IMG/VR virus record: IMGVR_UViG_3300012358_000009
Coordinates: 1-21,323 of that record
Direction: 5' to 3' (one strand)
From: a virus
DNA length: 21,323 bases
The position numbers and the translations under genes were made by a program. The notes beneath the pieces were generated by a model. That model had not been told where the DNA came from and searched no databases. It saw nothing but the letters and a program-made list of their open reading frames with translations. Below are positions 13,785 to 20,090 of the stretch, piece after piece. The number at the start of each line of letters is the position of its first letter. The stretch's first letter is position 1.

Positions 13785-13994
13785 TTACCTCGACGTGACG
13801 GTGACATCCGGCTTTCGGATCATCTTCAGCGCGCTCCGCTGCATCCGCAGCCATTGCCTGTGGACCGGGCAGGAAGGCGCGTGACCGCTGCCGTTGTTGT
13901 GGATGATCTTCGGGTACTCGCAGCGGCACTCCTCACGACGCTCCTCCAGGCCAACGCTCATCGCGATCCCCTCCAACGGCAGTTCCAATTGCAC
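13785..13994 (-). CDS. Small metal-site protein (CxC...CxxH)
   Basis: This 69-residue protein starts at GTG 13994, with GGAGG eight bases upstream (MQLELPLEGIAMSVGLEERR). A second good start lies at ATG 13961 (GGAGGGG upstream). The centre has CRCEYPKIIHNNGSGHAPSC followed by PVH, a compact Cys/His metal site seen in several short phage proteins of unknown role. The C-terminus is basic. Part of the Cys-motif gene series. Confidence 0.65.
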   Translation of the reverse strand: MQLELPLEGIAMSVGLEERREECRCEYPKIIHNNGSGHAPSCPVHRQWLRMQRSALKMIRKPDVTVTSR

Positions 13995-13995
13995 C

Positions 13996-14175
13996 TCACA
14001 CCTCCGACTTCCGCACGACCTCGACGACCTCATACTCACCGCCGTCCGTGGCGTGCTCTCTGATCCACGCCAGGCAGTTCTCGCGGGTCGCGTCGCGGAA
14101 CGCCTCCTCGCGGAGATGCTTGCGTTTCCCGCGCAGATCGAGATAGCCCTGGACGTTGAGATAGACCACCCACAT
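13996..14175 (-). CDS. Small hypothetical protein
   Basis: This 59-residue protein starts at ATG 14175 with AGGTGAGC upstream. It begins MWVVYLNVQGYLDLRGKRKH and has a basic helical middle (LREEAFRDATRENCLAWIRE) followed by an acidic strand. The longer frame upstream is a shadow of the membrane protein gene. The family is not recognised. Confidence 0.6.
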   Translation of the reverse strand: MWVVYLNVQGYLDLRGKRKHLREEAFRDATRENCLAWIREHATDGGEYEVVEVVRKSEV

Positions 14176-14180
14176 ACCGC

Positions 14181-14570
14181 TCACCTGCCTCCCGCCCAGA
14201 GGTGAACGATCCACCCCAGGCCCAACGTGAGTGCGGGAGCAAGGAGCGTTCGCCACACGCCTGTCTTCCACAGGCCCCGCTTCTGCTCCTCGGCCATCAG
14301 GTCCGTCAGGTAGATAGCCTGCTGGCAATGGCGCAGGAGCAGCATCAGACCGACCGCAAGGGGGAATGGCAGCACCGGCCCGCCCAGGGGCACGACGAAC
14401 CAGCCCCAAAGCGCCCGCATCACGAAAGCGGTCCACATCACGAGTGGTAGAGCCAGGACGACAAAGACGAGCACGCCCACAACACTCCCGGCCAGCACCC
14501 CGGCGGTTGTGGCCAGCACCTCCTCCCAGTCAGTCTTCGCCCGCGCCTTCCGCCCCAGTGTCGCGCTCAC
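14181..14570 (-). CDS. Multi-pass membrane protein
   Basis: This 129-residue protein starts at GTG 14570 in a GTGA overlap. After a basic N-terminus it has three hydrophobic segments: about residues 20-48 (AGVLAGSVVGVLVFVVLALP), 48-80 (AFVMRALWGWFVVPLGGPVL, PLAVGLMLLL) and 108-126 (LLAPALTLGLGWIVHLW). It may span the membrane three or four times. Phage holins are small multi-pass proteins, so a lysis role is possible. The location between terminase and portal and the absence of a neighbouring endolysin make that uncertain. It could also be a superinfection-exclusion type protein. Confidence 0.6.
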   Translation of the reverse strand: MSATLGRKARAKTDWEEVLATTAGVLAGSVVGVLVFVVLALPLVMWTAFVMRALWGWFVVPLGGPVLPFPLAVGLMLLLRHCQQAIYLTDLMAEEQKRGLWKTGVWRTLLAPALTLGLGWIVHLWAGGR

Positions 14571-14770
14571 CCGTTCACCTCCAGCCCGTAGGCGAGCCTC
14601 AACTCAAAATGGCACGCCGCGCAGTGCAGGAGCGTCAGCCCGCTCACCTGAAACGTCACCGCGAACAGCTTCCTTGACGCACCCCGGCACCGGTCGCATG
14701 ACAGCGGCTCGGGCGACTCCACCGGCTCGGCTTCCGTGAGCCAGGCCGTGGGAGATGCGCGGCCGATCAC
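14567..14770 (-). CDS. Small zinc-ribbon protein
   Basis: This 67-residue protein starts at GTG 14770 in a GTGA overlap. CDRC at residues 25-28 and CAAC near residues 50-53, spaced by about 21 residues with a beta pattern (FAVTFQVSGLTLLHCAACHF), make a probable zinc ribbon. It resembles the short DUF7455-like phage proteins in layout. Such proteins have no known function. The N-terminus is acidic and Pro-rich. Confidence 0.65.
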   Translation of the reverse strand: MIGRASPTAWLTEAEPVESPEPLSCDRCRGASRKLFAVTFQVSGLTLLHCAACHFELRLAYGLEVNG

Positions 14771-14958
14771 GTCCCCTGCGCTTTGTCATAGGCGAGCAGT
14801 TCCGGCTCCCCTCCCGTGGCAAACACCCGCACGAGACACGCCTCGTGTACGTCGCGAGACACCGAGTAGGCGGGCATCGAGACCTCCAGGCGGCATACCT
14901 CCGCATCCGGTATCTCCTCCCGGCATACGTCGCAGGTGTAGATCGTGCGGCTTGCCAC
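14767..14958 (-). CDS. Small Cys-pair protein
   Basis: This 63-residue protein starts at GTG 14958, two codons after the preceding stop region. CDVC at residues 9-12 opens a probable zinc ribbon, but only two more Cys (EVC, EACL) follow and the ribbon is incomplete (DVHEACLVRVFATGGEPELL). Function unknown. GTGA overlap with the next gene indicates coupled translation. Confidence 0.6.
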   Translation of the reverse strand: MASRTIYTCDVCREEIPDAEVCRLEVSMPAYSVSRDVHEACLVRVFATGGEPELLAYDKAQGT

Positions 14959-15183
14959 TTACGCGAAGCCCCATTTCTCGGCCAGATACCGCTCCACCTT
15001 TTGCCGATCCTCGTCGGTGAGCAGCGAAGAGGAGCCGTAACGCTCCGCAATGAAGTCCCAACGCACCTCACTCGCAACGTAGGCGAGAGGCAAAAGCGGC
15101 GGCGGCGGCTTGATGAATGCCTTGGCGGCAACCGGAGCGCTCGTGAGCACCGCCAGGAAGCCCAGGAACGCGCGCCGGTTCAT
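14959..15183 (-). CDS. Small protein with Tat-type signal and LamG-like C-terminal motif
   Basis: This 74-residue protein starts at ATG 15183 (ATGA overlap). The first 22 residues read NRRAFLGFLAVLTSAPVAAK, an RR-x-F-L motif followed by a hydrophobic core and an Ala-rich end, that is a twin-arginine signal. A four-Pro run follows, encoded by a GGC-repeat at 15098-15109. The C-terminus LLTDEDRQKVERYLAEKWGF is the typical closing motif of LamG-type domains. The window's own 375-residue LamG protein has the same end (LTDPQKAGVRTYLSQRWGIP). Yet a full LamG domain is absent, so this may be a deleted remnant or a mini-lectin. Export via Tat would place it outside the membrane. Confidence 0.65.
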   Translation of the reverse strand: MNRRAFLGFLAVLTSAPVAAKAFIKPPPPLLPLAYVASEVRWDFIAERYGSSSLLTDEDRQKVERYLAEKWGFA

Positions 15184-15368
15184 TCTCGCGCCTCCGGCGT
15201 TGCTCGCTCCCGGATGAGCCCATAGTTGTCCATCAGCAGCTCCGAATGGGGGCGGCCTTCCTCGCCAAGAAGGATGAGGATTTCGCCCTCACGGAGGGCC
15301 TGCATTTCATCCGGCGTCAGGTCGGCGCCCCAATTCGCAGTTCGCCCGCAGCGTGTGTAGAAGGGCAT
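15180..15368 (-). CDS. Small hypothetical protein
   Basis: This 62-residue protein starts at ATG 15368, sharing one base with the preceding stop. It begins MPFYTRCGRTANWGADLTPD and has an acidic, leucine-rich core (EILILLGEEGRPHSELLMDN). No motif is recognised. ATGA overlap with the next gene. Confidence 0.6.
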   Translation of the reverse strand: MPFYTRCGRTANWGADLTPDEMQALREGEILILLGEEGRPHSELLMDNYGLIRERATPEARE

Positions 15369-15556
15369 CAGCCCGCCTCCACCTCCTTGAGCGTCACGCG
15401 CCGGCCGCACGGACAGACGGGCAGCACCCCGTGGGCATAGTGCTCCGCGACCAGACCGTTGTGACGACCGCAGGCGGGACAGTCCCAGAGCAGCCAATCC
15501 TGCCCCGCGTAATGGACGCGGCTGCGTTCCGCGGGTACCTCGGTCAACTCGCTCAT
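15368..15556 (-). CDS. Small zinc-ribbon protein
   Basis: This 62-residue protein starts at ATG 15556 in an ATGA overlap. The core is WDCPACGRHNGLVAEHYAHG then VCPCGRRVTL: CxxC and CxC spaced by about 22 residues, a typical small zinc ribbon. Function unknown. Together with neighbours it makes a run of consecutive Cys-motif micro-proteins. Confidence 0.7.
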   Translation of the reverse strand: MSELTEVPAERSRVHYAGQDWLLWDCPACGRHNGLVAEHYAHGVLPVCPCGRRVTLKEVEAG

Positions 15557-15744
15557 CCGCCGATCCTCGCCCCATAGCGCACGAGCGGCAGCGTCCTCTG
15601 CTGGAGCGCATCGATCCGCTCCGAGAGCGCCGCCACCTGCCCCTGCAGCACCGTCACCTGCTGGCCCAGCGCCTCGATGCAGCGGCGCGGGCTGGGGTGG
15701 ACGCCGGCCGCGCAAGGCATCCCGCAGATCAAGCAGGTGGTCAT
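15553..15744 (-). CDS. Small CxxC protein with coiled coil
   Basis: This 63-residue protein starts at ATG 15744 in an ATGA overlap. MTTCLICGMPCAAG places three Cys in a compact N-terminal site, with a fourth Cys in PRRCIEAL. A coiled coil follows (LGQQVTVLQGQVAALSERID), so it probably oligomerises. The longer frame to 15885 is a shadow of the upstream gene. The family is not recognised. Confidence 0.65.
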   Translation of the reverse strand: MTTCLICGMPCAAGVHPSPRRCIEALGQQVTVLQGQVAALSERIDALQQRTLPLVRYGARIGG

Positions 15745-16133
15745 CGCGTAGCACTCGCTGCCGTAAAACCTAACTTGATGGTGTGCCAAGCCCAGAGGCG
15801 GTTTGTAACTTCCGGGAAATGCTCCTCGGCCAACCACATCATCTCCTCTTGGGTGAACCCACCCTTCGCCACGAACACACTGCACGAGCCGGGCCGCGGA
15901 TCAACAGACGTGTCCCACATCGCGAGCGCCGTCCACCCGTCCCGGTAATGTACAGCGGCAACATCCTCCCGGCCGTGGGTGCGCTGAAAAGGTCCTACGT
16001 AGCCGGGGCAGAGAGTGCCATCCACCTTCCAGCCCCAGGGAACGACCTCCGCGGCATCCATCCAGTGGATCATTCCCGGCGCCCAGAAGTAGTGTCCCGG
16101 CTTTTCGTGACATCCGAAGTATCCGAAGATCAT
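15741..16133 (-). CDS. Hypothetical aromatic-rich protein, start uncertain
   Basis: Annotated from ATG 16133 this protein has 130 residues and is rich in Trp, Tyr and His (HEKPGHYFWAPGMIHWMDAA, later DVAAVHYRDGWTALAMWDTS). The same frame is open and protein-like upstream (LLNDTEGLLTIESDAASGGA). It lacks ATG, GTG or TTG there, but an ATT at 16163 has a strong SD (GGAGGGG) nine bases upstream. The true start may therefore be ATT, a rare start used by infC. Family unknown. It is the first gene after a 112-base gap downstream of the terminase-linked gene. Confidence 0.6.
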   Translation of the reverse strand: MIFGYFGCHEKPGHYFWAPGMIHWMDAAEVVPWGWKVDGTLCPGYVGPFQRTHGREDVAAVHYRDGWTALAMWDTSVDPRPGSCSVFVAKGGFTQEEMMWLAEEHFPEVTNRLWAWHTIKLGFTAASATR

Positions 16134-16215
16134 CGCGCCACCCGATGCCGCATCCGATTCAATCGTCAGCAGCCCCTCCGTGTCATTTAAAAGCGAGCCG
16201 GCAAGATGCTATAGA

Positions 16216-16236
16216 GGGCTCCCATGAGGGAGAGCC
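16216..16236 (-). terminator. Imperfect hairpin in the gap before the aromatic-rich gene
   Basis: The minus strand reads AGAGGCTCTCCC then TCAT then GGGAGCCCTCT. It pairs over about ten bases with two single-base bulges. There is no T tract, so this is at most a weak terminator or an RNA structure. The rest of 16134-16245 shows nothing else. Confidence 0.25.
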
Positions 16237-16245
16237 TCTCGCAGA

Positions 16246-16677
16246 TTATATCGCGGTTTCCTTGACAGGTTCTTGCCGCGCCGGCTCCTTCTCCACCCGC
16301 TCCTGCATCCGCCGCATCCGCTCCATGTAGAGCGCCGTCTCAATCGTATCCAGGTTCACGACCGTATCGAAGACCACCGCGCCGCCCCCGATCTCGTCCG
16401 TGAGGTAGAGATAGGTGCCTCCCACCGTCTGCTGCCGGTAGATCGTCACGCCGTTGGGCATCGTGGGGACTTCCTCGCACGGGGCCGCTCCTGGGTCACG
16501 AGCGGCCCCGTGTAATCGGCCGGCCCTTTCGTTCGGCTTCTCGCTAAACGGATCGTCCTCCTCCCTGATAGGGCCTTCAGCCGACGGCGGCTCACTGACG
16601 GCTTCAAACGGAAATCCGTAAGTCGAAATGGGCGCGGGCCACGCCTCACCGAATACCTCTCTGACAGGATCACTCAT
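16246..16677 (-). CDS. Hypothetical protein downstream of terminase
   Basis: This 143-residue protein starts at ATG 16677, overlapping the TerL stop (ATGA). It begins MSDPVREVFGEAWPAPISTY. The N-terminal half is acidic and Pro/Glu-rich, with a disordered look. The C-terminal half is more ordered (MPNGVTIYRQQTVGGTYLYL then a long charged helix MERMRRMQERVEKE). The internal ATG 16461 has its own SD (GAGGAAG) eight bases upstream, and the coding sequence just before it holds a 12-bp perfect GC hairpin. It may therefore be two proteins in one frame, a full-length form and a 71-residue one. Family unknown. Confidence 0.65.
   Translation of the reverse strand: MSDPVREVFGEAWPAPISTYGFPFEAVSEPPSAEGPIREEDDPFSEKPNERAGRLHGAARDPGAAPCEEVPTMPNGVTIYRQQTVGGTYLYLTDEIGGGAVVFDTVVNLDTIETALYMERMRRMQERVEKEPARQEPVKETAI
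16478..16512. repeat. 12-bp perfect GC-rich inverted repeat inside a gene
   Basis: CACGGGGCCGCT (16478-16489) and AGCGGCCCCGTG (16501-16512) are perfectly complementary with an 11-base loop. On the minus strand the structure lies 17 bases upstream of an internal ATG (16461) that has its own SD (GAGGAAG). It could modulate internal initiation. Confidence 0.8.
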
Positions 16678-18032
16678 CGCAATCTCCCCAGGACATCGCT
16701 CACCTTCTGCGCCCTTCCCGCGGCACCGTTCCCGCTCGCTATCGGATAAGCCGCCGCCGCCCGTTGCCCACCGGCCTGGGGCCGAGCCGCCGCCGGCCTG
16801 CGTGCCCCCCACCAGGCGAGCGCCAATGCGACAACCGTGTCATCATGGAAGCCGGCCGGCGCGTTCATCCGCACGTTCCGGGAAGGCGTCAGCTCATACT
16901 GGTAGGCCAGTAGTTCCGCCGTCTGCTGCGGAATGTCCATCAGCTTCAGGTCCCCATGCTCCAGGCCCATAGCCAGCGCGTCGATCAACCGCTCCTTACT
17001 GGCGTGGGTGAACTGGTATCCCTGCACCGAGACGCCCGCCTTTCGCACTGCCTCAAAAGGCGGATCTCCTACCCCAGTCGAGTCCATAACGACCGTCGCC
17101 GCATACTTCCTGGCCGTGCGGATGATCGCCTCGATCTGCCGCTCCCAGGAGACTTCGCGGAACCGGTCAAAGTAGAGTTGGCGGCCGGCGGCATCCAGCA
17201 CCGTCAGCACCGTGAAGTCCTCAATGCGCGCCAGATCCACGCCTAGGCAGCAGCAGGCGGCGGCGGCTTGGTTTTCAGTCTGGCCCGGAACGACACAGGC
17301 CGAGACGTTTCGGAACACGGAGCCACCATCCTCCAGAAACGCGGAAAGCACCTCCTGCTGAAAGATGCGTTCGGGGGTGGTCTGGAAAAGCTGCTCAATC
17401 TCCTCGAAACTGATCGAGGGATTCTCTAGCGGGTGTGGCGCTCGCACCAGTCCATGCTCGCCAATAGCCACGCCAAGCGTCGGCGTGGACCACGAAGCAC
17501 TGTCCGGCCTCTCTTTCGCCGCTGTGTGTTCTCGCCAAAAGTAATTCAGCCCTTTCGGCGTCCCGATCGCCCACGACCACCCCCCGGTGTCAATGAGCAT
17601 CGGGCGCAGCACCTCATACCACGCGCTCTGCGTCACGTCCCCGGCCTCGTCGATCACCACCCCTGTCGCCGTGAACCCGCGCACGTTGTCGGCGTGATCC
17701 AGCGATCGATAGATGATCTGCCCGCCGCCGGGAAAGAATGCCGTCATCGTTCCCACACGGAACTCGGCGACACCCCTGGCTGCACGCTGCGTCTCCCCCC
17801 AGCAGATGCGCACCTGATCGTAGACCGGAGCGCCCCACACCACGATTCCACCCGCGAACGCCTCCTCGACGGCAATCGCCATTGCCAGCGTTGTCTTCCG
17901 CCAGCGGCGACCGGCCGCGAGCCAGTTGTGGCGCTTCGCCTCCCGGCGCACCCGCTGCTGTCCAGGGTGCGGGTAGGGCAGGCGTATCCTGGTTTCATTC
18001 CGAGGCGCTGTTATCCCGCCAATCGTTGACAT
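16674..18032 (-). CDS. Terminase large subunit (TerL)
   Basis: This 452-residue protein starts at ATG 18032, overlapping the small subunit by 38 bases. The ATPase domain has Walker A in AAGRRWRKTT (39-48), Walker B in GVVIDEAGD (124-132) and the coupling motif WAIGTPKG. The nuclease domain has GVDLAR (Asp266), VVMDSTG (Asp317) and HDDTV (Asp397/398), the acidic metal-binding set of RNase H-like terminases. It drives DNA into the prohead and cuts the concatemer. Upstream PHPGQQ fits the family N-terminal motif, so the start is right. The C-terminus is Ala/Gly/Arg-rich. Confidence 0.95.
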   Translation of the reverse strand: MSTIGGITAPRNETRIRLPYPHPGQQRVRREAKRHNWLAAGRRWRKTTLAMAIAVEEAFAGGIVVWGAPVYDQVRICWGETQRAARGVAEFRVGTMTAFFPGGGQIIYRSLDHADNVRGFTATGVVIDEAGDVTQSAWYEVLRPMLIDTGGWSWAIGTPKGLNYFWREHTAAKERPDSASWSTPTLGVAIGEHGLVRAPHPLENPSISFEEIEQLFQTTPERIFQQEVLSAFLEDGGSVFRNVSACVVPGQTENQAAAACCCLGVDLARIEDFTVLTVLDAAGRQLYFDRFREVSWERQIEAIIRTARKYAATVVMDSTGVGDPPFEAVRKAGVSVQGYQFTHASKERLIDALAMGLEHGDLKLMDIPQQTAELLAYQYELTPSRNVRMNAPAGFHDDTVVALALAWWGARRPAAARPQAGGQRAAAAYPIASGNGAAGRAQKVSDVLGRLR

Positions 18033-18405
18033 ATTCGATCACGAACTGGCCCCGAAGCGCCTCGCCGGGAGGCGTGAGAAGCTCGTTGCGGACAATCTCG
18101 CGATACACCTCCGGGCAATGTGACTTCAAAAGAAAGATCACCAGCGTATCGCTGCCCTTGAAGGCCCGCCGCCTGGCCTCATCCTCCAGAGCCGCAACGC
18201 CCATCGCCTCTGCTTCCTTCCAACGCCTGGCGAACTCGGGCCGCGTCCTCCGGTGCTCATAGACCAACGTGCGGCCCACACGTGCGCCCTTGCACGCCCG
18301 GGTCACGTTCCCCGTCTCGGCGACGAGCGCGAAGAAGCGATCCTCCCAGACCTCTTTTTTGGGCGTGCTTTCCGTCCGCTCTTGCGCTTCAACCAGATCA
18401 TTCAT
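17995..18405 (-). CDS. Terminase small subunit (TerS)
   Basis: This 136-residue protein starts at ATG 18405 (MNDLVEAQERTESTPKKEVW). It contains an HTH: FFALVAETGNVTRACKGARV then TLVYEHRRTRPEFARRWKEA, followed by a helical oligomerisation part (EAMGVAALEDEARRRAFKGS) and LVIFLLKSHCPEVYREIV. This is the common small-terminase layout: HTH for pac recognition, then ring-forming helices. TerS lies just upstream of TerL, as expected. No strong SD precedes the start; the longer frame to 18543 is a shadow of the neighbouring frame. Confidence 0.88.
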   Translation of the reverse strand: MNDLVEAQERTESTPKKEVWEDRFFALVAETGNVTRACKGARVGRTLVYEHRRTRPEFARRWKEAEAMGVAALEDEARRRAFKGSDTLVIFLLKSHCPEVYREIVRNELLTPPGEALRGQFVIEYVNDWRDNSASE

Positions 18406-18431
18406 ACCGTTAGCCAGAAGGCGCTCGCATT

Positions 18432-18689
18432 TTACGCCACCATCTCCAGCCGCCCACCGACCGTCCCGGAGTGACAGGCCCGCGAACAGAACCACTGCGC
18501 CCACCCCGGCCCGTCCGCGCTCACCGCGAACTCGCGACCGCACACACAGAGACGCTTCGGCGCCGTCCGCTCCCGCTTCTTGCGCTGCCGGTAGCGTTCA
18601 TGCCGCGCCGCAAGTATCGCCTCACGGTCGGCATCGTAGCGCGCCTTTCCAGACGCAATGTGCTTCTCACGCCGGCGGGGCTCGGCCCA
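18432..18689 (-). pseudogene. Zinc-finger reading frame without a canonical start
   Basis: Between TAG at 18692-18690 and TAA at 18434-18432 a frame of 85 codons reads like a real protein. It has a basic helix (GKARYDADREAILAARHERY) and then CVCGREF...FCSRACHSG, a CxC plus CxxxC metal site. It has no ATG, GTG or TTG at a useful place. It lies +1 to the frame of the adjacent zinc-finger gene, whose first metal site is of the same type. This may be the shifted second half of that gene (indel or true frameshift), or a separate gene with an unusual start. Confidence 0.4.
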
Positions 18690-19071
18690 CTAGCGGGCTC
18701 TCGCCCGGCCGGCGCATCGTTTCCCGGTGACGCGAGTACCAGCGCTCCTTGCGCGCCCGCTCTTTGGCGGCGGCGGCTGGATGAGAGACCTGGACGCGCC
18801 GGCACTCCCGACAGTAACCATTGAGGCCGGAGGGCGCCGAGCGGTTGCGGTGGAACGCGTGGGCCGGGAGCCGCTGATCGCAGCCGGGGCAGTGTTTCGT
18901 CTTCACTTTCGGGACCGCGACCCGGGGGCGACTCGATGCGTAGGCACGGTCATAAGCCGATTTCTTGGCCTTGCAGCAGGCGTCGGAGCAGACGAGCGCC
19001 CTGGGGCCTCGTTCGACCGGCCCGCCGCACATCTCACATGATCTCTGGACTGCCGCCGCCGCCTTGCTCAT
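18667..19071 (-). CDS. Double zinc-site protein (HNH-like N-terminal part without HNH)
   Basis: This 134-residue protein starts at ATG 19071 (ATGA overlap). It has CEMCGG...CSDACC (residues ~12-33) and HCPGCDQRLPAHAFHRNRSA ... CRECRR, the latter resembling the zinc knuckle that opens endonuclease VII-like and HNH proteins. No HNH catalytic motif follows; the C-terminus is a basic helix (ERARKERWYSRHRETMRR). The next 20 codons are followed by an open +1 frame with a further metal site, so the gene may be truncated. A four-Ala run near its start is encoded by a GCC run. Confidence 0.65.
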   Translation of the reverse strand: MSKAAAAVQRSCEMCGGPVERGPRALVCSDACCKAKKSAYDRAYASSRPRVAVPKVKTKHCPGCDQRLPAHAFHRNRSAPSGLNGYCRECRRVQVSHPAAAAKERARKERWYSRHRETMRRPGESPLVGRAPPA

Positions 19072-19238
19072 TCCCGCTTTACCTGCGCCGGCCCCCAGGC
19101 ATACCGCTTCCCATTGGCCTTGAAGCGGATCACGGGCACCTGCGCGCTCTCACCCGGCGCGAGGTCGCGCAGTTCTTTCAGGTGCGCCTGGATCTGCGAG
19201 GCCAGCGCCAGCTTCTCCAGCACATCGCCCAGCTTCAC
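19068..19238 (-). CDS. Short 56-residue protein
   Basis: This gene runs from GTG 19238 (GTGA overlap with the previous stop) to TGA 19068 (ATGA overlap with the next gene). It encodes MKLGDVLEKLALASQIQAHL, then KELRDLAPGESAQVPVIRFK and a short basic tail. A helical N-terminus with a leucine pattern is followed by a strand. Precise overlaps on both sides support the reading. Family unknown. Confidence 0.65.
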   Translation of the reverse strand: MKLGDVLEKLALASQIQAHLKELRDLAPGESAQVPVIRFKANGKRYAWGPAQVKRE

Positions 19239-19579
19239 CCTTCGCCCCTGCTCCCTTCCGCGCCCGGCACAGGCGAAAGCGGCATCCTGGGCTGCTGGGC
19301 CACCGTGACCGTCACATAATCCGGGGTTGCCCCGGCGGATGGCGCGTGGCCGGGGTTGGCGTGGCCCGAAAGCGTGATGCGAACGCCGTCCTCATACGGG
19401 TAGGCGCCGAACGCATCGCTGCCAAGAAGCTTCCGCACCGCCCCTTTGGCGGCATCGACGGCCTCGACCTGTGCTTCGGAGGCATCACCGGCGCCGACCA
19501 CCTCCATGGTCTCCAGCGCCTCGTTCAACCGGGGCTCATCCCAGTTGGGCTGCAACGTACACTCCGCTCGCCAACTCAT
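19235..19579 (-). CDS. Hypothetical protein with conserved phage-like motif
   Basis: This 114-residue protein starts at ATG 19579 with AAGGAAA upstream. It begins MSWRAECTLQPNWDEPRLNE, then a helical stretch (EAQVEAVDAAKGAVRKLLGS), then VRITLSGHANPGHAPSAGAT and a strand (YVTVTVAQQP). The 'V-x-ITLSGHANPGH' segment looks like that in short uncharacterised phage proteins, but I cannot name a family. The hairpin at 19594-19624 is in its leader, immediately upstream of the SD. Confidence 0.65.
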   Translation of the reverse strand: MSWRAECTLQPNWDEPRLNEALETMEVVGAGDASEAQVEAVDAAKGAVRKLLGSDAFGAYPYEDGVRITLSGHANPGHAPSAGATPDYVTVTVAQQPRMPLSPVPGAEGSRGEG

Positions 19580-19593
19580 GGCTTTTCCTTGAG

Positions 19594-19624
19594 CCGGTCC
19601 TCGCAAAACTGTTGCGAGGACCGG
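19594..19624. repeat. Perfect 13-bp inverted repeat
   Basis: CCGGTCCTCGCAA (19594-19606) and TTGCGAGGACCGG (19612-19624) form a perfect stem with a 5-base loop. On the minus strand it lies just upstream of the SD of the gene starting at 19579 and 25 bases after the stop of the gene at 19649. No T tract follows, so it may be an RNA structure or protein-binding site rather than a terminator. Confidence 0.85.
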
Positions 19625-19648
19625 CGCTGCTGCTTGCCAGGGTGCTTG

Positions 19649-20047
19649 CTAGGGTGCTCTGCCGGGGAACGGACCCGGTGTGGGCGTGGGAACCGGCACC
19701 GGCACGATGTCCTGGCCCGCCGCCAGGGCGTCGGCGTCAATCGCCACCAGGCCCTCACCCAGCGCGTTCATCTGCGCCACCTCGGCGCTGAAGTCCTGGC
19801 CGGCGTTCACCTTATCGACCAGGCGCTTGATCCCGTCCTTCACATCCTGCCCGACCGACGTCAGCTTATCGGCGACGTCGGTCATTGCGGCTTTCAGTTC
19901 TTCTCGGCTCGCGGCCATGAAACGCTCCATTTTCTTGAGTTCGCGCGCCATCTCGGCCTGCGCGCACTCGATACGCTCCGCGGCGGCAACCAGCTCGCCC
20001 ATACCGCGGAAGTTGACATTGAGATTCACCTCGGCCTGGATCTTCAC
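19649..20047 (-). CDS. Coiled-coil protein with Pro-rich tail
   Basis: This 132-residue protein is best read from GTG 20047, which has AAAGGAGG six bases upstream. The start at ATG 20098 has no SD. It begins MKIQAEVNLNVNFRGMGELV. The middle is a long coiled coil (ERIECAQAEMARELKKMERF, then KAAMTDVADKLTSVGQDVKD), so it probably forms an oligomer. The C-terminal tail has PVPVPTPTPGPF, the same Pro/Thr composition as the linkers of the CAP protein. Function unknown. No signal peptide. Confidence 0.7.
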   Translation of the reverse strand: MKIQAEVNLNVNFRGMGELVAAAERIECAQAEMARELKKMERFMAASREELKAAMTDVADKLTSVGQDVKDGIKRLVDKVNAGQDFSAEVAQMNALGEGLVAIDADALAAGQDIVPVPVPTPTPGPFPGRAP

Positions 20048-20090
20048 TCCCGGCCTCCTTTGCTGTGATTCTACCCGATCGATCGCCTCC

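Noticed and set aside
11753-13798. Long plus-strand open frame of 681 codons across the portal gene
   Set aside because: It is antisense to a confident portal gene, Arg/His-rich with no recognisable domain, and typical of the open antisense frames of GC-rich coding DNA.
14181-14570. Firm holin call for the membrane protein
   Set aside because: No endolysin or spanin is adjacent and the topology is ambiguous, so only a membrane protein is reported.
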